Below, one piece after another: positions 1 through 7,445 of a stretch of DNA of 64,000 bases. This stretch comes from Flavobacterium subsaxonicum WB 4.1-42 = DSM 21790 (GTDB lineage: Bacteria > Bacteroidota > Bacteroidia > Flavobacteriales > Flavobacteriaceae): the NCBI RefSeq assembly GCF_000422725.1, contig NZ_KE383909.1:915178-979177 (forward strand). The letters are read 5' to 3'. The notes beneath the pieces were generated by a model. That model was given only the letters and a program-made list of their open reading frames with translations, was not told where the DNA came from and ran no database searches. Each line of letters begins with the position of its first letter. Within the stretch, counting starts at the first letter, position 1. Made by a program: the position numbers and the translations under genes.

Positions 1-171
1 GTTAAAATATCGCAGGGTACGTTCGATCAGATTGCACGTTATAATATGACATTAAATTCGGTACACCTTATGGTTACTAACGGGCTTAATCATTATTTTT
101 GCCAGATGGACCACGAGGCAGAACAATATGTTTTTCTGCCCGATGTACCCCCTTACACCCCCGCTTTATGA
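1..171 (+). CDS. Type I restriction R N-terminal-like (HSDR_N_2) protein, C-terminal end only
   Basis: The window opens inside this gene; 56 codons are visible in frame 1 before the TGA at 169-171. The fragment has the pattern QGTFDQIARYN followed by LMVTNGLNHYF, which is how the PD-(D/E)XK-type HSDR_N_2 domain ends (a Gln-containing helix, then a strand with TNG). In Flavobacteria stand-alone proteins of about 150 residues with this domain commonly precede a family 2 glycosyltransferase, as here. The stop codon overlaps the glycosyltransferase ATG (ATGA), so the two are probably co-transcribed and translationally coupled. These short proteins have no modification or specificity partner, so a restriction role should not be assumed. 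The catalytic part lies outside the window. Confidence 0.7.
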   Translation, partial: VKISQGTFDQIARYNMTLNSVHLMVTNGLNHYFCQMDHEAEQYVFLPDVPPYTPAL

Positions 172-1175
172 AAAGTGTTGCCGTAGTTATTTTAAACTGG
201 AATGGTAAAAAGCTGCTCGAACAGTTTTTACCCTCTGTTGTTGCCCATTCTCCTGAAGCTGAAATATATGTAGCAGACAATGCCTCTACCGATGATTCTA
301 TTGCGTTTGTACAGCAGGCCTATCCTGAGATAAAAATAATAAAGAATAATGGCAACTATGGCTTTGCAAAGGGATATAATGAGGCCTTACAGAATGTTGA
401 AGAGGATATTTACGCCCTTGTAAACAGCGATGTAGAAGTTACCGAAGGCTGGCTGCAACCCGTAATAGATATTTTTGAAGCCGATTTAGAGACTGCCATC
501 ATTCAGCCAAAAATACTGGACTATAAAAATAAGACCCATTTTGAGTATGCCGGTGCCGCAGGTGGCTATATAGATAAGTATGGCTTTGCTTTTTGCCGTG
601 GCCGTATTTTTGACACCATAGAAGAAGATAAAGGCCAATATGATACCGATGCTCAACTTTTTTGGGCATCTGGCGCTTGTTTTTTTATTAGGAAAGAAGT
701 ATACCGCGAATTAAAAGGTTTTGATGAAGACTTTTTTGCCCATCAGGAGGAGATCGATTTATGCTGGAGAGCATTTAACAAGAATTATAAAGTACGGTTT
801 TGTGCTCAATCAGTCATCTATCATGTTGGCGGAGCTACACTTAGCGCCAGTAATCCGCATAAAACATTTTTAAACTTTAGGAATTCGTTGTGGATGCTGC
901 TTAAAAATGTACCTACAGGCCAGTTATTGCCGGTATTGTTCATCAGGCTGCTCATGGACGGTTTGGCAGGTATGCGATTTTTATTACACCGCCAACCGGC
1001 AAATTTTTGGGCAGTAGTAAGAGCACACTTTTATTTTTTTGTTAAAATTAGATACTTCTTAAACAAAAGAGAATCAAAACAATACAGTAATTACTACAAA
1101 ATAAATAGCATTACTTACAAATATTTTGTTAAAAGCGGCAAGGTGTTTGATTTACATTTTAACAATAGTTTATAG
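168..1175 (+). CDS. Glycosyltransferase family 2
   Basis: A 335-residue GT-A fold enzyme that probably adds a sugar from a nucleotide-sugar donor to a cell-surface glycan. The start begins VAVVILNWNGKKLL, the usual first strand and nucleotide-binding turn. ADNASTDDS near residue 40 is the second conserved element, NSDVEV near residue 90 is the DxD-type metal site, and a region with GACFFIRKEV and GFDEDFFAHQEEIDLCWR near 170-200 is the acceptor/catalytic part of rhamnosyltransferase-like GT2 proteins. An upstream ATG at 99 is in frame but would add 23 residues overlapping the preceding gene; the ATG at 168, with an ATGA overlap, puts the first strand at the N-terminus as in the family. The C-terminus is basic and amphipathic and may touch the membrane. 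Donor and acceptor cannot be told from sequence. Confidence 0.88.
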   Translation: MKSVAVVILNWNGKKLLEQFLPSVVAHSPEAEIYVADNASTDDSIAFVQQAYPEIKIIKNNGNYGFAKGYNEALQNVEEDIYALVNSDVEVTEGWLQPVIDIFEADLETAIIQPKILDYKNKTHFEYAGAAGGYIDKYGFAFCRGRIFDTIEEDKGQYDTDAQLFWASGACFFIRKEVYRELKGFDEDFFAHQEEIDLCWRAFNKNYKVRFCAQSVIYHVGGATLSASNPHKTFLNFRNSLWMLLKNVPTGQLLPVLFIRLLMDGLAGMRFLLHRQPANFWAVVRAHFYFFVKIRYFLNKRESKQYSNYYKINSITYKYFVKSGKVFDLHFNNSL

Positions 1176-1237
1176 ATAAACGCGTTAGTAATTTTGTGAT
1201 TAATAGTAATTTTGTTAAAATTTTAAATCAGTAACTT

Positions 1238-2080
1238 ATGAGAAGAAGCATTTTAATACTTTCGTTAGCGATGATAACGCTGACATCGACAACGTCGTGC
1301 GGGTCTAAGAAAAAGATAGCCGAGCTGGAAGCTAAAAACAAAGAGATTCAGGATCTTTTAAATTCTGCAACAATTAAGCTTAATACTTGCTTGGCAGAAA
1401 AAGATGGAATGGCCAACCGCATTGAAGATCTTAAGAAAAATAACTCTGACCTTATCAATACAAGAGATCAGATTACAACATTATCATCTAAAGGTGCAGC
1501 CAACTTAGAAAAATCGTTAGAAAGCCTTAAAGAAAAAGATCTTAAGATCAACAGGCTTCAGGATGCATTAACCCGTAAAGACTCTGTAACTATTGCACTT
1601 GTAAGCAGCATTAAGAGAGCTGTTGGCGTAAACGACCCGGATATCGAGGTTAACGTAGAAAAAGGTGTGGTTTACATATCTATTGCCGATAAACTTTTAT
1701 TTAAAAGCGGTAGCTATGATGTGACTGACAGGGCTAAAGAAATTTTAGGTAAAGTTGCTAAGATCGTTCAGGATAAGCCAGACTTTGAATGCATGGTAGA
1801 AGGCCACACAGATAATGTGCCTATTAAAAATGCTGTACTTGTAGACAACTGGGATTTGAGCGTTAAACGTGCTACATCTATTGTAAGGATACTTCAAAAA
1901 GATTTTGGTATCGATCCTAAGCGTTTAGTAGCATCGGGCCGTGGCGAGTACATTCCGTTAGACAGCAATACTTCTCCTGAAGGTAGGGCTAAAAACAGAA
2001 GAACAAGAATTTTGGTACTTCCTAAAATCGATCAGTTTTACGACATGATTGAAAAAGAAATGAAAAACCAGACTAAGTAA
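1238..2080 (+). CDS. OmpA-family lipoprotein with coiled coil
   Basis: A 280-residue envelope protein. Residues 1-21 are a lipoprotein signal ending in TSTTSC, with the Cys at about 21 as the lipidation site. Residues 25-115 are Lys/Glu/Leu-rich with heptad character and should form a coiled coil. Residues 140-265 are an OmpA-like peptidoglycan-binding domain: VYISIADKLLFKSGS, the EGHTDNVPI loop, NWDLSVKRA and a final GRAKNRRTRI segment carrying the conserved Asn-Arg-Arg. It should sit in the outer membrane and clamp it to peptidoglycan through diaminopimelate. It stands alone and ends in its own hairpin terminator. A general structural role is more likely than a motor-stator role, since no MotA-like gene is next to it. 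Confidence 0.9.
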   Translation: MRRSILILSLAMITLTSTTSCGSKKKIAELEAKNKEIQDLLNSATIKLNTCLAEKDGMANRIEDLKKNNSDLINTRDQITTLSSKGAANLEKSLESLKEKDLKINRLQDALTRKDSVTIALVSSIKRAVGVNDPDIEVNVEKGVVYISIADKLLFKSGSYDVTDRAKEILGKVAKIVQDKPDFECMVEGHTDNVPIKNAVLVDNWDLSVKRATSIVRILQKDFGIDPKRLVASGRGEYIPLDSNTSPEGRAKNRRTRILVLPKIDQFYDMIEKEMKNQTK

Positions 2081-2097
2081 TTAGTTTAAACCATTAT

Positions 2098-2131
2098 AAA
2101 AAAGGCTGTCAGTTTTACTGGCAGCCTTTTT
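2098..2131 (+). terminator. Rho-independent terminator after the OmpA-like gene
   Basis: A GGCTG(T)C / GGCAGCC hairpin with an ATTTT-type loop, followed by a T run, 18 bases after the stop codon. Confidence 0.75.
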
Positions 2132-2155
2132 GGCTTATTATATACAACTAACAAT

Positions 2156-2362
2156 TTATAGCTTGGTCTTAAATTTATTGTGCACCCTAGTTATCACCGG
2201 TCGGTTAATAATAATGCCCGTAATACATATAAGCATTAAAAGTAACAGCAGTACAAAATAAAGAAATCCATCAAATGTTTCCAGGTCTGGAAACTGTGAA
2301 ATAAGAAAATACAAAGTGGTAGTGAATGTTATCACAGATAAAATAAGGCTAAAAAATTTCAT
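2156..2362 (-). CDS. Small two-helix membrane protein, unknown
   Basis: A 68-residue ORF with two clear hydrophobic segments (residues 4-22 and 34-53) separated by a short acidic loop, and a basic tail (RPVITRVHNKFKTKL). By the positive-inside rule the C-terminus is cytoplasmic. I recognise no family. The ORF lies convergent to the OmpA-like gene just beyond its terminator; the 194 bases upstream (to 2556) contain no other gene I can support. The hydrophobic profile and the charged tail argue for a real gene, but its small size and lack of a recognised family leave doubt. Confidence 0.5.
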   Translation of the reverse strand: MKFFSLILSVITFTTTLYFLISQFPDLETFDGFLYFVLLLLLMLICITGIIINRPVITRVHNKFKTKL

Positions 2363-2556
2363 GATCCTTTTGTGTTTGCGTTGCAGGAAATTGATACTAA
2401 ATAAAGAGATTTAAGCTCTCTCTGTTGCCTGTATTTTAATCGTAAATAAAATATGTTTTTATAAAGATAAAATATAAAGGGACTGACCCTTAGCGCTTTA
2501 ATTTTTATAAAGGTAAGAAAAAAGTAATAATGTAATGTTAAGTAATTGAACTTAAA

Positions 2557-3048
2557 TTATAAACGATTTTTGTAGACAGTAGTCATTGTAAAAATCTTAT
2601 TGAAGTAATTATCAAGGCAGGTTAAATCGGCCTCAATCTTGCCATCTTTTTTAAGGAGGCCGTTTTCTATAAAGTACTTTTCAGCTCCTGTAGAAGTTTT
2701 TGCTTTTTTGGTATTTTTAGAAAATACAAGATTGCTAATAGTTACCCTGTATTTACCTTCGCTAAGCTCAATTTCAAAATTAAAGCTAAAACTAAAGCCG
2801 TCCTTCATAAAGTCTGATGTGCCCGGGCAGGTATTTTTAATATCGGTACCTGTTCCTTTATAAATAGTACCGTCAGACGATGTTATTTTAAGCCTTACAT
2901 GCCTGGAAATAGTACTAGGTATATTTGCCTCGCTGCTAATAAATACGTTTTCCCAAATAAGCTTATCATTGCTTATCATAAAGCTGTTTACCTGGCACAT
3001 GCCAGAAAGCGAAACAAACATCAGGATAAGCAAAATCAGTTTTTTCAT
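2557..3048 (-). CDS. Secreted protein of unknown function (DUF4468-like size)
   Basis: 163 residues. The start at 3048 is chosen because it gives a standard signal peptide (MKKLILLILMFVSLSGMCQ, cleavage after MCQ or just before it); the longer frame to 3114 would place 22 odd residues before it. The mature part alternates polar and hydrophobic residues (beta-rich) and contains KLIWENVFIS near the start, which resembles small secreted Bacteroidota proteins with a DUF4468-type fold, though I cannot assign it firmly. It is monocistronic in appearance; neighbours give no clue to its role. Confidence 0.6.
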   Translation of the reverse strand: MKKLILLILMFVSLSGMCQVNSFMISNDKLIWENVFISSEANIPSTISRHVRLKITSSDGTIYKGTGTDIKNTCPGTSDFMKDGFSFSFNFEIELSEGKYRVTISNLVFSKNTKKAKTSTGAEKYFIENGLLKKDGKIEADLTCLDNYFNKIFTMTTVYKNRL

Positions 3049-3188
3049 TCGTTTTAGTAGTAAATTTTCATAGCGAAATAGCTTTCCAAAGATATATATT
3101 TTTTTAAGCTGCAAGCAACATTTTGCTTACAATTAAATGTCGTTTTCATTACAAAATTTGTCTTTTTAGCAATAATCAGTCAATCCCA

Positions 3189-3677
3189 TTATTTTGTCGA
3201 AAATAATAGCTTTAGCTGCCATATCTCAAGTTTTTCTGCAAAAGATTTGGTAGCGTTAGCGCCACTTGGCGATGGTAATACATCATATTCTATAGTTTCC
3301 TTTCGGCCAACATATTTATCATAATAAGCAGCAGCATTTTTACTCGAAAATAATACCCTTTTTATATTAGGGTAACGTTTGTAAAATGCTTCAAAATTAT
3401 TAGGCAATTCGTTTTTAATATTACTGTCAAGGCTACCTTCCCGTTCGCAATATTGCAGCACATCCCAAAGGGCTATATTATTATCTTTTAGCAATTGGAT
3501 CTTTTCGCTATAATCATGGGTAATTTCTTTACCAAAAAGCGTAAACAACAAACGCCAAAACTGGTTACCCCTGTTACCATAATATTCCTGCAACACTAAA
3601 GATTTTTCTCCCGGCATGGTACCTAAAATTAATATTTCAGATGTGTTGCTAACTATAGGCTCAAAGGCTTTTATCAT
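3189..3677 (-). CDS. DNA-deoxyinosine/hypoxanthine glycosylase (UDG superfamily)
   Basis: 162 residues, the usual length of the single-domain family 6 (HDG) enzymes. These remove hypoxanthine (deaminated adenine) from DNA as the first step of base-excision repair. Seen in the sequence: LGTMPGEKS near residue 18 (the water-activating loop of the superfamily; in HDG the Asp of classical UDG is absent), YYGNRGNQFWRLL near 33 (the conserved Asn and Trp of the base pocket), ALWDVLQYCEREGSLDSNI near 69, and LPSPSGANA near 133, the HPSxx-like intercalation loop, here with Pro-Ser-Pro. It starts with its own upstream gap. A second glycosylase, ung, lies at 25 kb, so the two deaminated bases are covered separately. 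Confidence 0.82.
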   Translation of the reverse strand: MIKAFEPIVSNTSEILILGTMPGEKSLVLQEYYGNRGNQFWRLLFTLFGKEITHDYSEKIQLLKDNNIALWDVLQYCEREGSLDSNIKNELPNNFEAFYKRYPNIKRVLFSSKNAAAYYDKYVGRKETIEYDVLPSPSGANATKSFAEKLEIWQLKLLFSTK

Positions 3678-3790
3678 TAAGTTATAATTTAAATGTAGTA
3701 TTCTGTAATTTCTTATACTTGTTTTAAGTATTCTATAACACAGCGAGTTAAAGTATTGTTACAGCTTTTTATTTTATGATTATATTAATA

Positions 3791-3819
3791 TTGAGTGCTT
3801 TAGCCATTATCTAAATTTG
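3791..3819 (+). promoter_or_regulatory. Bacteroidota sigma-ABfr-type promoter for the DUF892 gene
   Basis: TTG at 3791-3793 and TAAATTTG (TAnnTTTG) at 3812-3819, separated by 18 bases. The -7 box covers the in-frame ATG at 3817, which argues that translation starts at 3880 instead. Confidence 0.55.
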
Positions 3820-3879
3820 ATATGTAACAACCAGGAAACACATTCTGAAAAACTATTAATCAAAAATAAACTAAACATT

Positions 3880-4545
3880 ATGGCAACCACCAAAACTACT
3901 GCTAAAAGTACAAAAAGTACTGCAGCTAAAAGAACTACAGCAGCAAAAACAACTTCTTCAAAATCGGTAACGGCTTCTAAAGCTTCAACTGCTAAAACAA
4001 CCAATTCAAGAGGTGTTGTAAAAGCTAAATCTACCGCTGCCGAAGGATTAAAAGAACTGTTTATAGACAGCCTTAAAGACATTTACTGGGCAGAGAAAGC
4101 TTTGGTTAAAGCATTGCCTAAAATGGCTAAAAATGCCTCTACACCTAATCTTATTGATGGTTTAAACAACCACACCACCGAGACCGAGGAGCAAATTGCA
4201 CGTTTAGAGCAGGTATTTACTATTATTGGTAAAAAAGCTGTTGCTAAAAAATGTGAAGCTATGGATGGCTTACTTAAAGAAGGCCAGGACATTATGGAAA
4301 GCACTGAGCCCGGAGCTGTGCGTGATGCCGGCATTATTGCTGCATCGCAAAAAATTGAACATTACGAAATTGCTACCTATGGTACACTTTGCGCTTTTGC
4401 AAAAACTTTAGGTATGGATGATGTTGCCGATATTCTTCACACAACGCTTGAAGAAGAAAAGCAAGCTGATATAACGTTAACAGAGGCCGCCTACAACACC
4501 ATTAATTTTGATGCTGCTGATGCAGATGATAGTGAGATGGAGTAA
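3880..4545 (+). CDS. DUF892 (YciE/YciF-like) ferritin-like protein with basic Ala/Lys/Thr tail
   Basis: 221 residues in two parts. Residues 1-50 are almost only Ala, Lys, Thr and Ser (MATTKTTAKSTKSTAAKRT and onward), resembling the tail of histone H1 and of bacterial AlgP/Hc1 proteins. Residues 52-215 are the DUF892 four-helix bundle: LKELFIDSLKDIYWAEKAL, then TTETEEQIARLEQVF, KIEHYEIATYGTL and TLEEEKQADITL, which carry the Glu and His residues that bind two metals in ferritin-like proteins. Family members are stress-induced (osmotic, stationary phase). The start at 3880 is preferred over 3817 because of the promoter. The tail suggests binding to DNA or another polyanion, which is inference. 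It ends in its own terminator. Confidence 0.85.
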   Translation: MATTKTTAKSTKSTAAKRTTAAKTTSSKSVTASKASTAKTTNSRGVVKAKSTAAEGLKELFIDSLKDIYWAEKALVKALPKMAKNASTPNLIDGLNNHTTETEEQIARLEQVFTIIGKKAVAKKCEAMDGLLKEGQDIMESTEPGAVRDAGIIAASQKIEHYEIATYGTLCAFAKTLGMDDVADILHTTLEEEKQADITLTEAAYNTINFDAADADDSEME

Positions 4546-4565
4546 AACAGCAGCATTGTTAGAAG

Positions 4566-4592
4566 ATGGGGTTTATTTAAACCCCATTTTTT
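4566..4592 (+). terminator. Terminator after the DUF892 gene
   Basis: ATGGGGTTTA / TAAACCCCAT hairpin followed by TTTTT, about 20 bases after the stop. Confidence 0.8.
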
Positions 4593-4629
4593 ATGTAATA
4601 ATGTTTTCTTTAACCCTACATACCTAACC

Positions 4630-5286
4630 ATGAAAGAATTCATTAAAAACAATAGTTTATCTATAGTATTTTTAATTTTGTTTGCTGCAACCCTTGTTGC
4701 TCAGACGGTATTTGGCCATCAGGAATATAATAAAGAATTGGTTGAGAATGGCGGAACGGCTGTAAATGTTCAGCAGTACCTTACGTCTGGGCATTTTGTA
4801 GAGTCCACTTTTGAGAATTGGGAAAGCGAATTTCTGCAAATGGCTTTATTTGTAGTGCTTACCATTTTTTTGAAACAGAAAGGATCGTCTGAATCCAAAA
4901 AGTTTGATGGTACCGATGATGTAGATTGCAAACCCAACCCTAATAAGAAGGATGTACCGTGGCCTGTTAAAAAAGGCGGCTTTATTTTAAAACTGTATCA
5001 AAATTCGCTAACCATAGCCTTATTGCTATTGTTCGCAATATCTTTTATATTGCATTTTTATGGCAGCCTTGCCGACCAGAATGTAGAAAATAAACTTAAA
5101 GGTAAAGCTTTAGAAACCACGGCCAATTACATTGCCGATTCCCGCTTTTGGTTTGAGTCGTTCCAGAACTGGCAGAGTGAGTTCCTTTCGGTATTTGCTA
5201 TAGTTGCCCTGTCTATATATTTAAGGCAGCAGGGATCTCCGCAATCTAAACCTGTAGATGCGCCACATTACGAAACGGGAGAATAA
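4630..5286 (+). CDS. Duplicated four-helix membrane protein (DUF6766-like)
   Basis: 218 residues with four membrane segments (about 9-27, 70-84, 127-146, 185-200). The two halves are copies: each has a first helix, then an ENWESEFLQ / QNWQSEFLS motif at the start of the second helix, then a FLKQKGSSESK / YLRQQGSPQSK end. The linker (95-120) is polar and carries VPWPVK. Proteins of this type occur widely in soil bacteria and are annotated as DUF6766 or as hypothetical; no function is known to me. It follows the stress protein DUF892 in the same direction but behind a terminator, so co-regulation is possible though not shown. Confidence 0.7.
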   Translation: MKEFIKNNSLSIVFLILFAATLVAQTVFGHQEYNKELVENGGTAVNVQQYLTSGHFVESTFENWESEFLQMALFVVLTIFLKQKGSSESKKFDGTDDVDCKPNPNKKDVPWPVKKGGFILKLYQNSLTIALLLLFAISFILHFYGSLADQNVENKLKGKALETTANYIADSRFWFESFQNWQSEFLSVFAIVALSIYLRQQGSPQSKPVDAPHYETGE

Positions 5287-5289
5287 TTG

Positions 5290-6324
5290 CTATAAGCTTA
5301 CCTCCCACTCAATTTTAGGATTGTAACATAATTCTCCGTTTTTAACCTGGAGCGGGCTCTCGAAATTATTAGTGTATAAAGCACCGGTACCTAACCCTTG
5401 TGGCATTGGATTATTTTGTAAAAATGTCCATTGCGCAATGGCGTTAAGGCCAATATTACTTTCTAAAGCCGATGTTACCCACCAATCAATATCGTACTTT
5501 TCGGCAAGGGCAATCCATTCGGCACACCCCCTAAAACCTCCTACCAAACTTGGTTTTAAAATAATGTACTGAGGCTGGATTTTTTTAAGCAAAGTCTCTT
5601 TATCTGCTAACTCAAAAACACCTATAAGCTCTTCGTCCAAAGCAATAGGCAGCGGAGTAGTTTTACACAAGTCTGCCATGCTGTCAGTCTGATTTTTAAA
5701 GATAGGCTGTTCTATGCTATGTAGTTTAAATTCAGATAACTGATGTAGCTTATCTAAAGCTGTATCTAAACTAAAAGCACCATTGGCATCTACACGGATT
5801 TCTATTTGTTGCGGGCTAAAGTTGGCTCTTATAAAACGCAGCAATCCTAATTCTGTATCAAAATCTATGGCTCCAATTTTAAGTTTTATGCAATTAAAAC
5901 CTTGCTGTAGCTTGTCTTCAATCTGCTCTTTCATGTAGGCTTCATCACCCATCCAAACGAGTCCGTTTATAGAGATGTTAGCTTCACCTTTTGTAAAGGC
6001 AGAAGGAAATAATTCATAAGGCGTATTGCCTTCCAACGACCTGAAAGCGGTTTCTAACCCAAACTGTATTGATGGGAATTCCATCAAATCCTCCCATAAT
6101 TTTTGTTCACCTAAATGGATGTTTTCACACGTCCATTTAAGTTTCTCCTCGTAATCCGGACGGTCATCCGCGCTAAGCGATCGCAATATACCACACTCTC
6201 CTATTCCTGTTTTACCATCTTTTTCGAGGATGATAAACCAGGTTTCTTTCTCCGTCATCACACCACGCGATGTACCACTGGGGCGCTTGAAATTGAGAAT
6301 GTATTTTTGGTAGGAAGCTTTCAT
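5290..6324 (-). CDS. menC: o-succinylbenzoate synthase (enolase superfamily)
   Basis: 344 residues. Dehydrates SHCHC to o-succinylbenzoate in menaquinone synthesis, in the cytoplasm. The enolase-superfamily residues are visible: KLK at 147-149 (catalytic Lys), metal ligands D179 (VDANGAF), E205 (SIEQP) and D230 (LDEE), and K257 in ILKPS on the opposite face. The start at 6324 is chosen because the longer frame to 6378 runs into the inverted-repeat DNA beside the neighbouring four-helix gene; a MenC start of MKASYQKYIL fits the family. menA and menB lie upstream on the same strand and menD is at 40 kb, so the enzyme is part of a real pathway, not a dipeptide epimerase. Confidence 0.9.
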   Translation of the reverse strand: MKASYQKYILNFKRPSGTSRGVMTEKETWFIILEKDGKTGIGECGILRSLSADDRPDYEEKLKWTCENIHLGEQKLWEDLMEFPSIQFGLETAFRSLEGNTPYELFPSAFTKGEANISINGLVWMGDEAYMKEQIEDKLQQGFNCIKLKIGAIDFDTELGLLRFIRANFSPQQIEIRVDANGAFSLDTALDKLHQLSEFKLHSIEQPIFKNQTDSMADLCKTTPLPIALDEELIGVFELADKETLLKKIQPQYIILKPSLVGGFRGCAEWIALAEKYDIDWWVTSALESNIGLNAIAQWTFLQNNPMPQGLGTGALYTNNFESPLQVKNGELCYNPKIEWEVSL

Positions 6325-6327
6325 ATT

Positions 6328-6357
6328 AATTACGAATTTAAAATTACGAATTACGAA
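6328..6357. repeat. Left arm of inverted repeat around the four-helix gene
   Basis: 30 bases built from the word AATTACGA. It matches the reverse complement of 6701-6730 at 26 of 30 positions. It contains the last three codons (Arg-Asn-Ser) and stop of the four-helix gene and ends 3 bases before the menC start codon. Confidence 0.8.
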
Positions 6358-6697
6358 GGGTTTTCTGAATAGTGCCAATAATTCTCAGCAATTCTTCCGC
6401 ATCAGCCAAAAGACTTGAGCTTTGTTCTGCGGTAAGATATTCAGTATCTTTTAAAATCCTAAGCCAATAATGTGTCTCTCTTGCTTCTTTATATGAAATT
6501 GAAAGTTTGGCAAAAAAGTCTTTTGGACTCTGTGCCCCTATAGCTTCTTCAACATTAGCTCCAATAGATGTTCCACACCGTAATAGCTGTTTAGATAAAA
6601 CATACTCTTTATGCTCGCTTATTAAATATTTATAAGCATTTACAACACGTATAGCAAAAGCATAACTTTTTGCTTGGATAACATTATCGGCTTTCAT
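6344..6697 (-). CDS. Four-helix-bundle protein (S23/23S rRNA intervening-sequence family)
   Basis: 117 residues, all helical. The hallmark is RCGTSIGANVEEAIGAQSPKDF at about 41-62, the conserved turn of the TIGR02436 family; SYKEARETHYWLRIL near 72 is the third helix. Relatives were first found encoded in intervening sequences inside 23S rRNA genes of Leptospira and Coxiella, and many stand-alone copies exist in Bacteroidota; the molecular function is unknown. Here it sits between the hydrolase gene and menC and almost fills the space between two 30-base inverted repeat arms. Its stop codon and last residues are supplied by the left arm, and its ATG is three bases from the right arm. This layout suggests that gene and repeats arrived as one unit. 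Confidence 0.88.
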   Translation of the reverse strand: MKADNVIQAKSYAFAIRVVNAYKYLISEHKEYVLSKQLLRCGTSIGANVEEAIGAQSPKDFFAKLSISYKEARETHYWLRILKDTEYLTAEQSSSLLADAEELLRIIGTIQKTLRNS

Positions 6698-6700
6698 TAG

Positions 6701-6730
6701 ATCGTAATTCGTAATTCAAAATTCCTAATT
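6701..6730. repeat. Right arm of inverted repeat around the four-helix gene
   Basis: Reverse complement counterpart of 6328-6357 (26 of 30 matches), built from TCGTAATTCGTAATTC-type words. It lies between the four-helix start codon and the stop codon of the hydrolase gene. Confidence 0.8.
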
Positions 6731-6732
6731 AT

Positions 6733-7407
6733 TTATAGCTCTATAGAAGACCCTATCTCTAAAAGCGTCAGGTTTTTACCTTTATCAGCAAATAATTTTT
6801 TAGTAGCCTCGTGGTCTATTTTAATATATCCAAAGGTGTCATAATGATAACCAAGCACATTATTACATTCCACAAAATCAGAGGCTATAACTGCATCTTC
6901 TGCATCCATAGTATAGTTATTACCAATTGGCAGGATTGCAAGGTCTAACTTAGTTCGAAGCGGAATAAGCTTCATATCATAAGTAAGGGCAGTATCTCCG
7001 GCAATGTAAATATTCTTATCAGCTTCAATAACAAAACCACCCTGGTTGCCACCATAACTACCGTCCGGGAACGAGCTTGAGTGTATCGCGTTAACGTATT
7101 TTACTTTACCAAAATCAAAATTCCAGCTGCCACCGTGGTTCATACCATGAGCCGTAAAGCCTTTACCGGCATAAAAACCTGCAATTTCTGCATTTGAAAC
7201 TATAGTGGCACCGGTGTTTTTAGCAATAGCTTCAACATCTAAAATATGGTCGCCGTGGGCGTGCGTAATTAAAATGTAATCAGCTTTTAGGGTGTTGATA
7301 TCTATGTGCTTAGCTAACTCGTTAGCCGTAATGTAAGGGTCTACAATAATGTGTTTGCCAGCAACCTCAATGCCAAGGCTTGCGTGGCCGTAAAAAGTAA
7401 TCTTCAT
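6733..7407 (-). CDS. Metal-dependent hydrolase, beta-lactamase fold (UPF0173/YtkL-like)
   Basis: 224 residues, the length of the UPF0173 family. The metallo-beta-lactamase motif is ITHAHGDHILD at about 48-58 (HxHxDH, two metal sites), with further ligands in HGMNHGG near 92 and IAGDTALTYD near 135 (metal-bridging Asp), and a final His in LGYHYDTFG near 186. The substrate of this family is not established. The gene lies downstream of menA on the same strand with a short gap and may belong to the same transcript; a link to quinone synthesis is only positional. Confidence 0.88.
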   Translation of the reverse strand: MKITFYGHASLGIEVAGKHIIVDPYITANELAKHIDINTLKADYILITHAHGDHILDVEAIAKNTGATIVSNAEIAGFYAGKGFTAHGMNHGGSWNFDFGKVKYVNAIHSSSFPDGSYGGNQGGFVIEADKNIYIAGDTALTYDMKLIPLRTKLDLAILPIGNNYTMDAEDAVIASDFVECNNVLGYHYDTFGYIKIDHEATKKLFADKGKNLTLLEIGSSIEL

Positions 7408-7445
7408 AATATAAATATTTAATGTATTCTAAGTTGTTTATTTAG

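Noticed and set aside
99..167. Longer glycosyltransferase start at 99
   Set aside because: It would add 23 residues without similarity to the family and run through the end of the preceding gene; the ATG at 168 begins right at the first GT-A strand.
1..171. Complete restriction-modification locus at the left edge
   Set aside because: Only an HSDR_N-like end is visible and it is followed by a glycosyltransferase; stand-alone HSDR_N_2 proteins are common in Flavobacteria without M and S subunits.
3817..3879. Longer start of the DUF892 protein at 3817
   Set aside because: That ATG lies within the TAAATTTG promoter box; the tail starts naturally at 3880.
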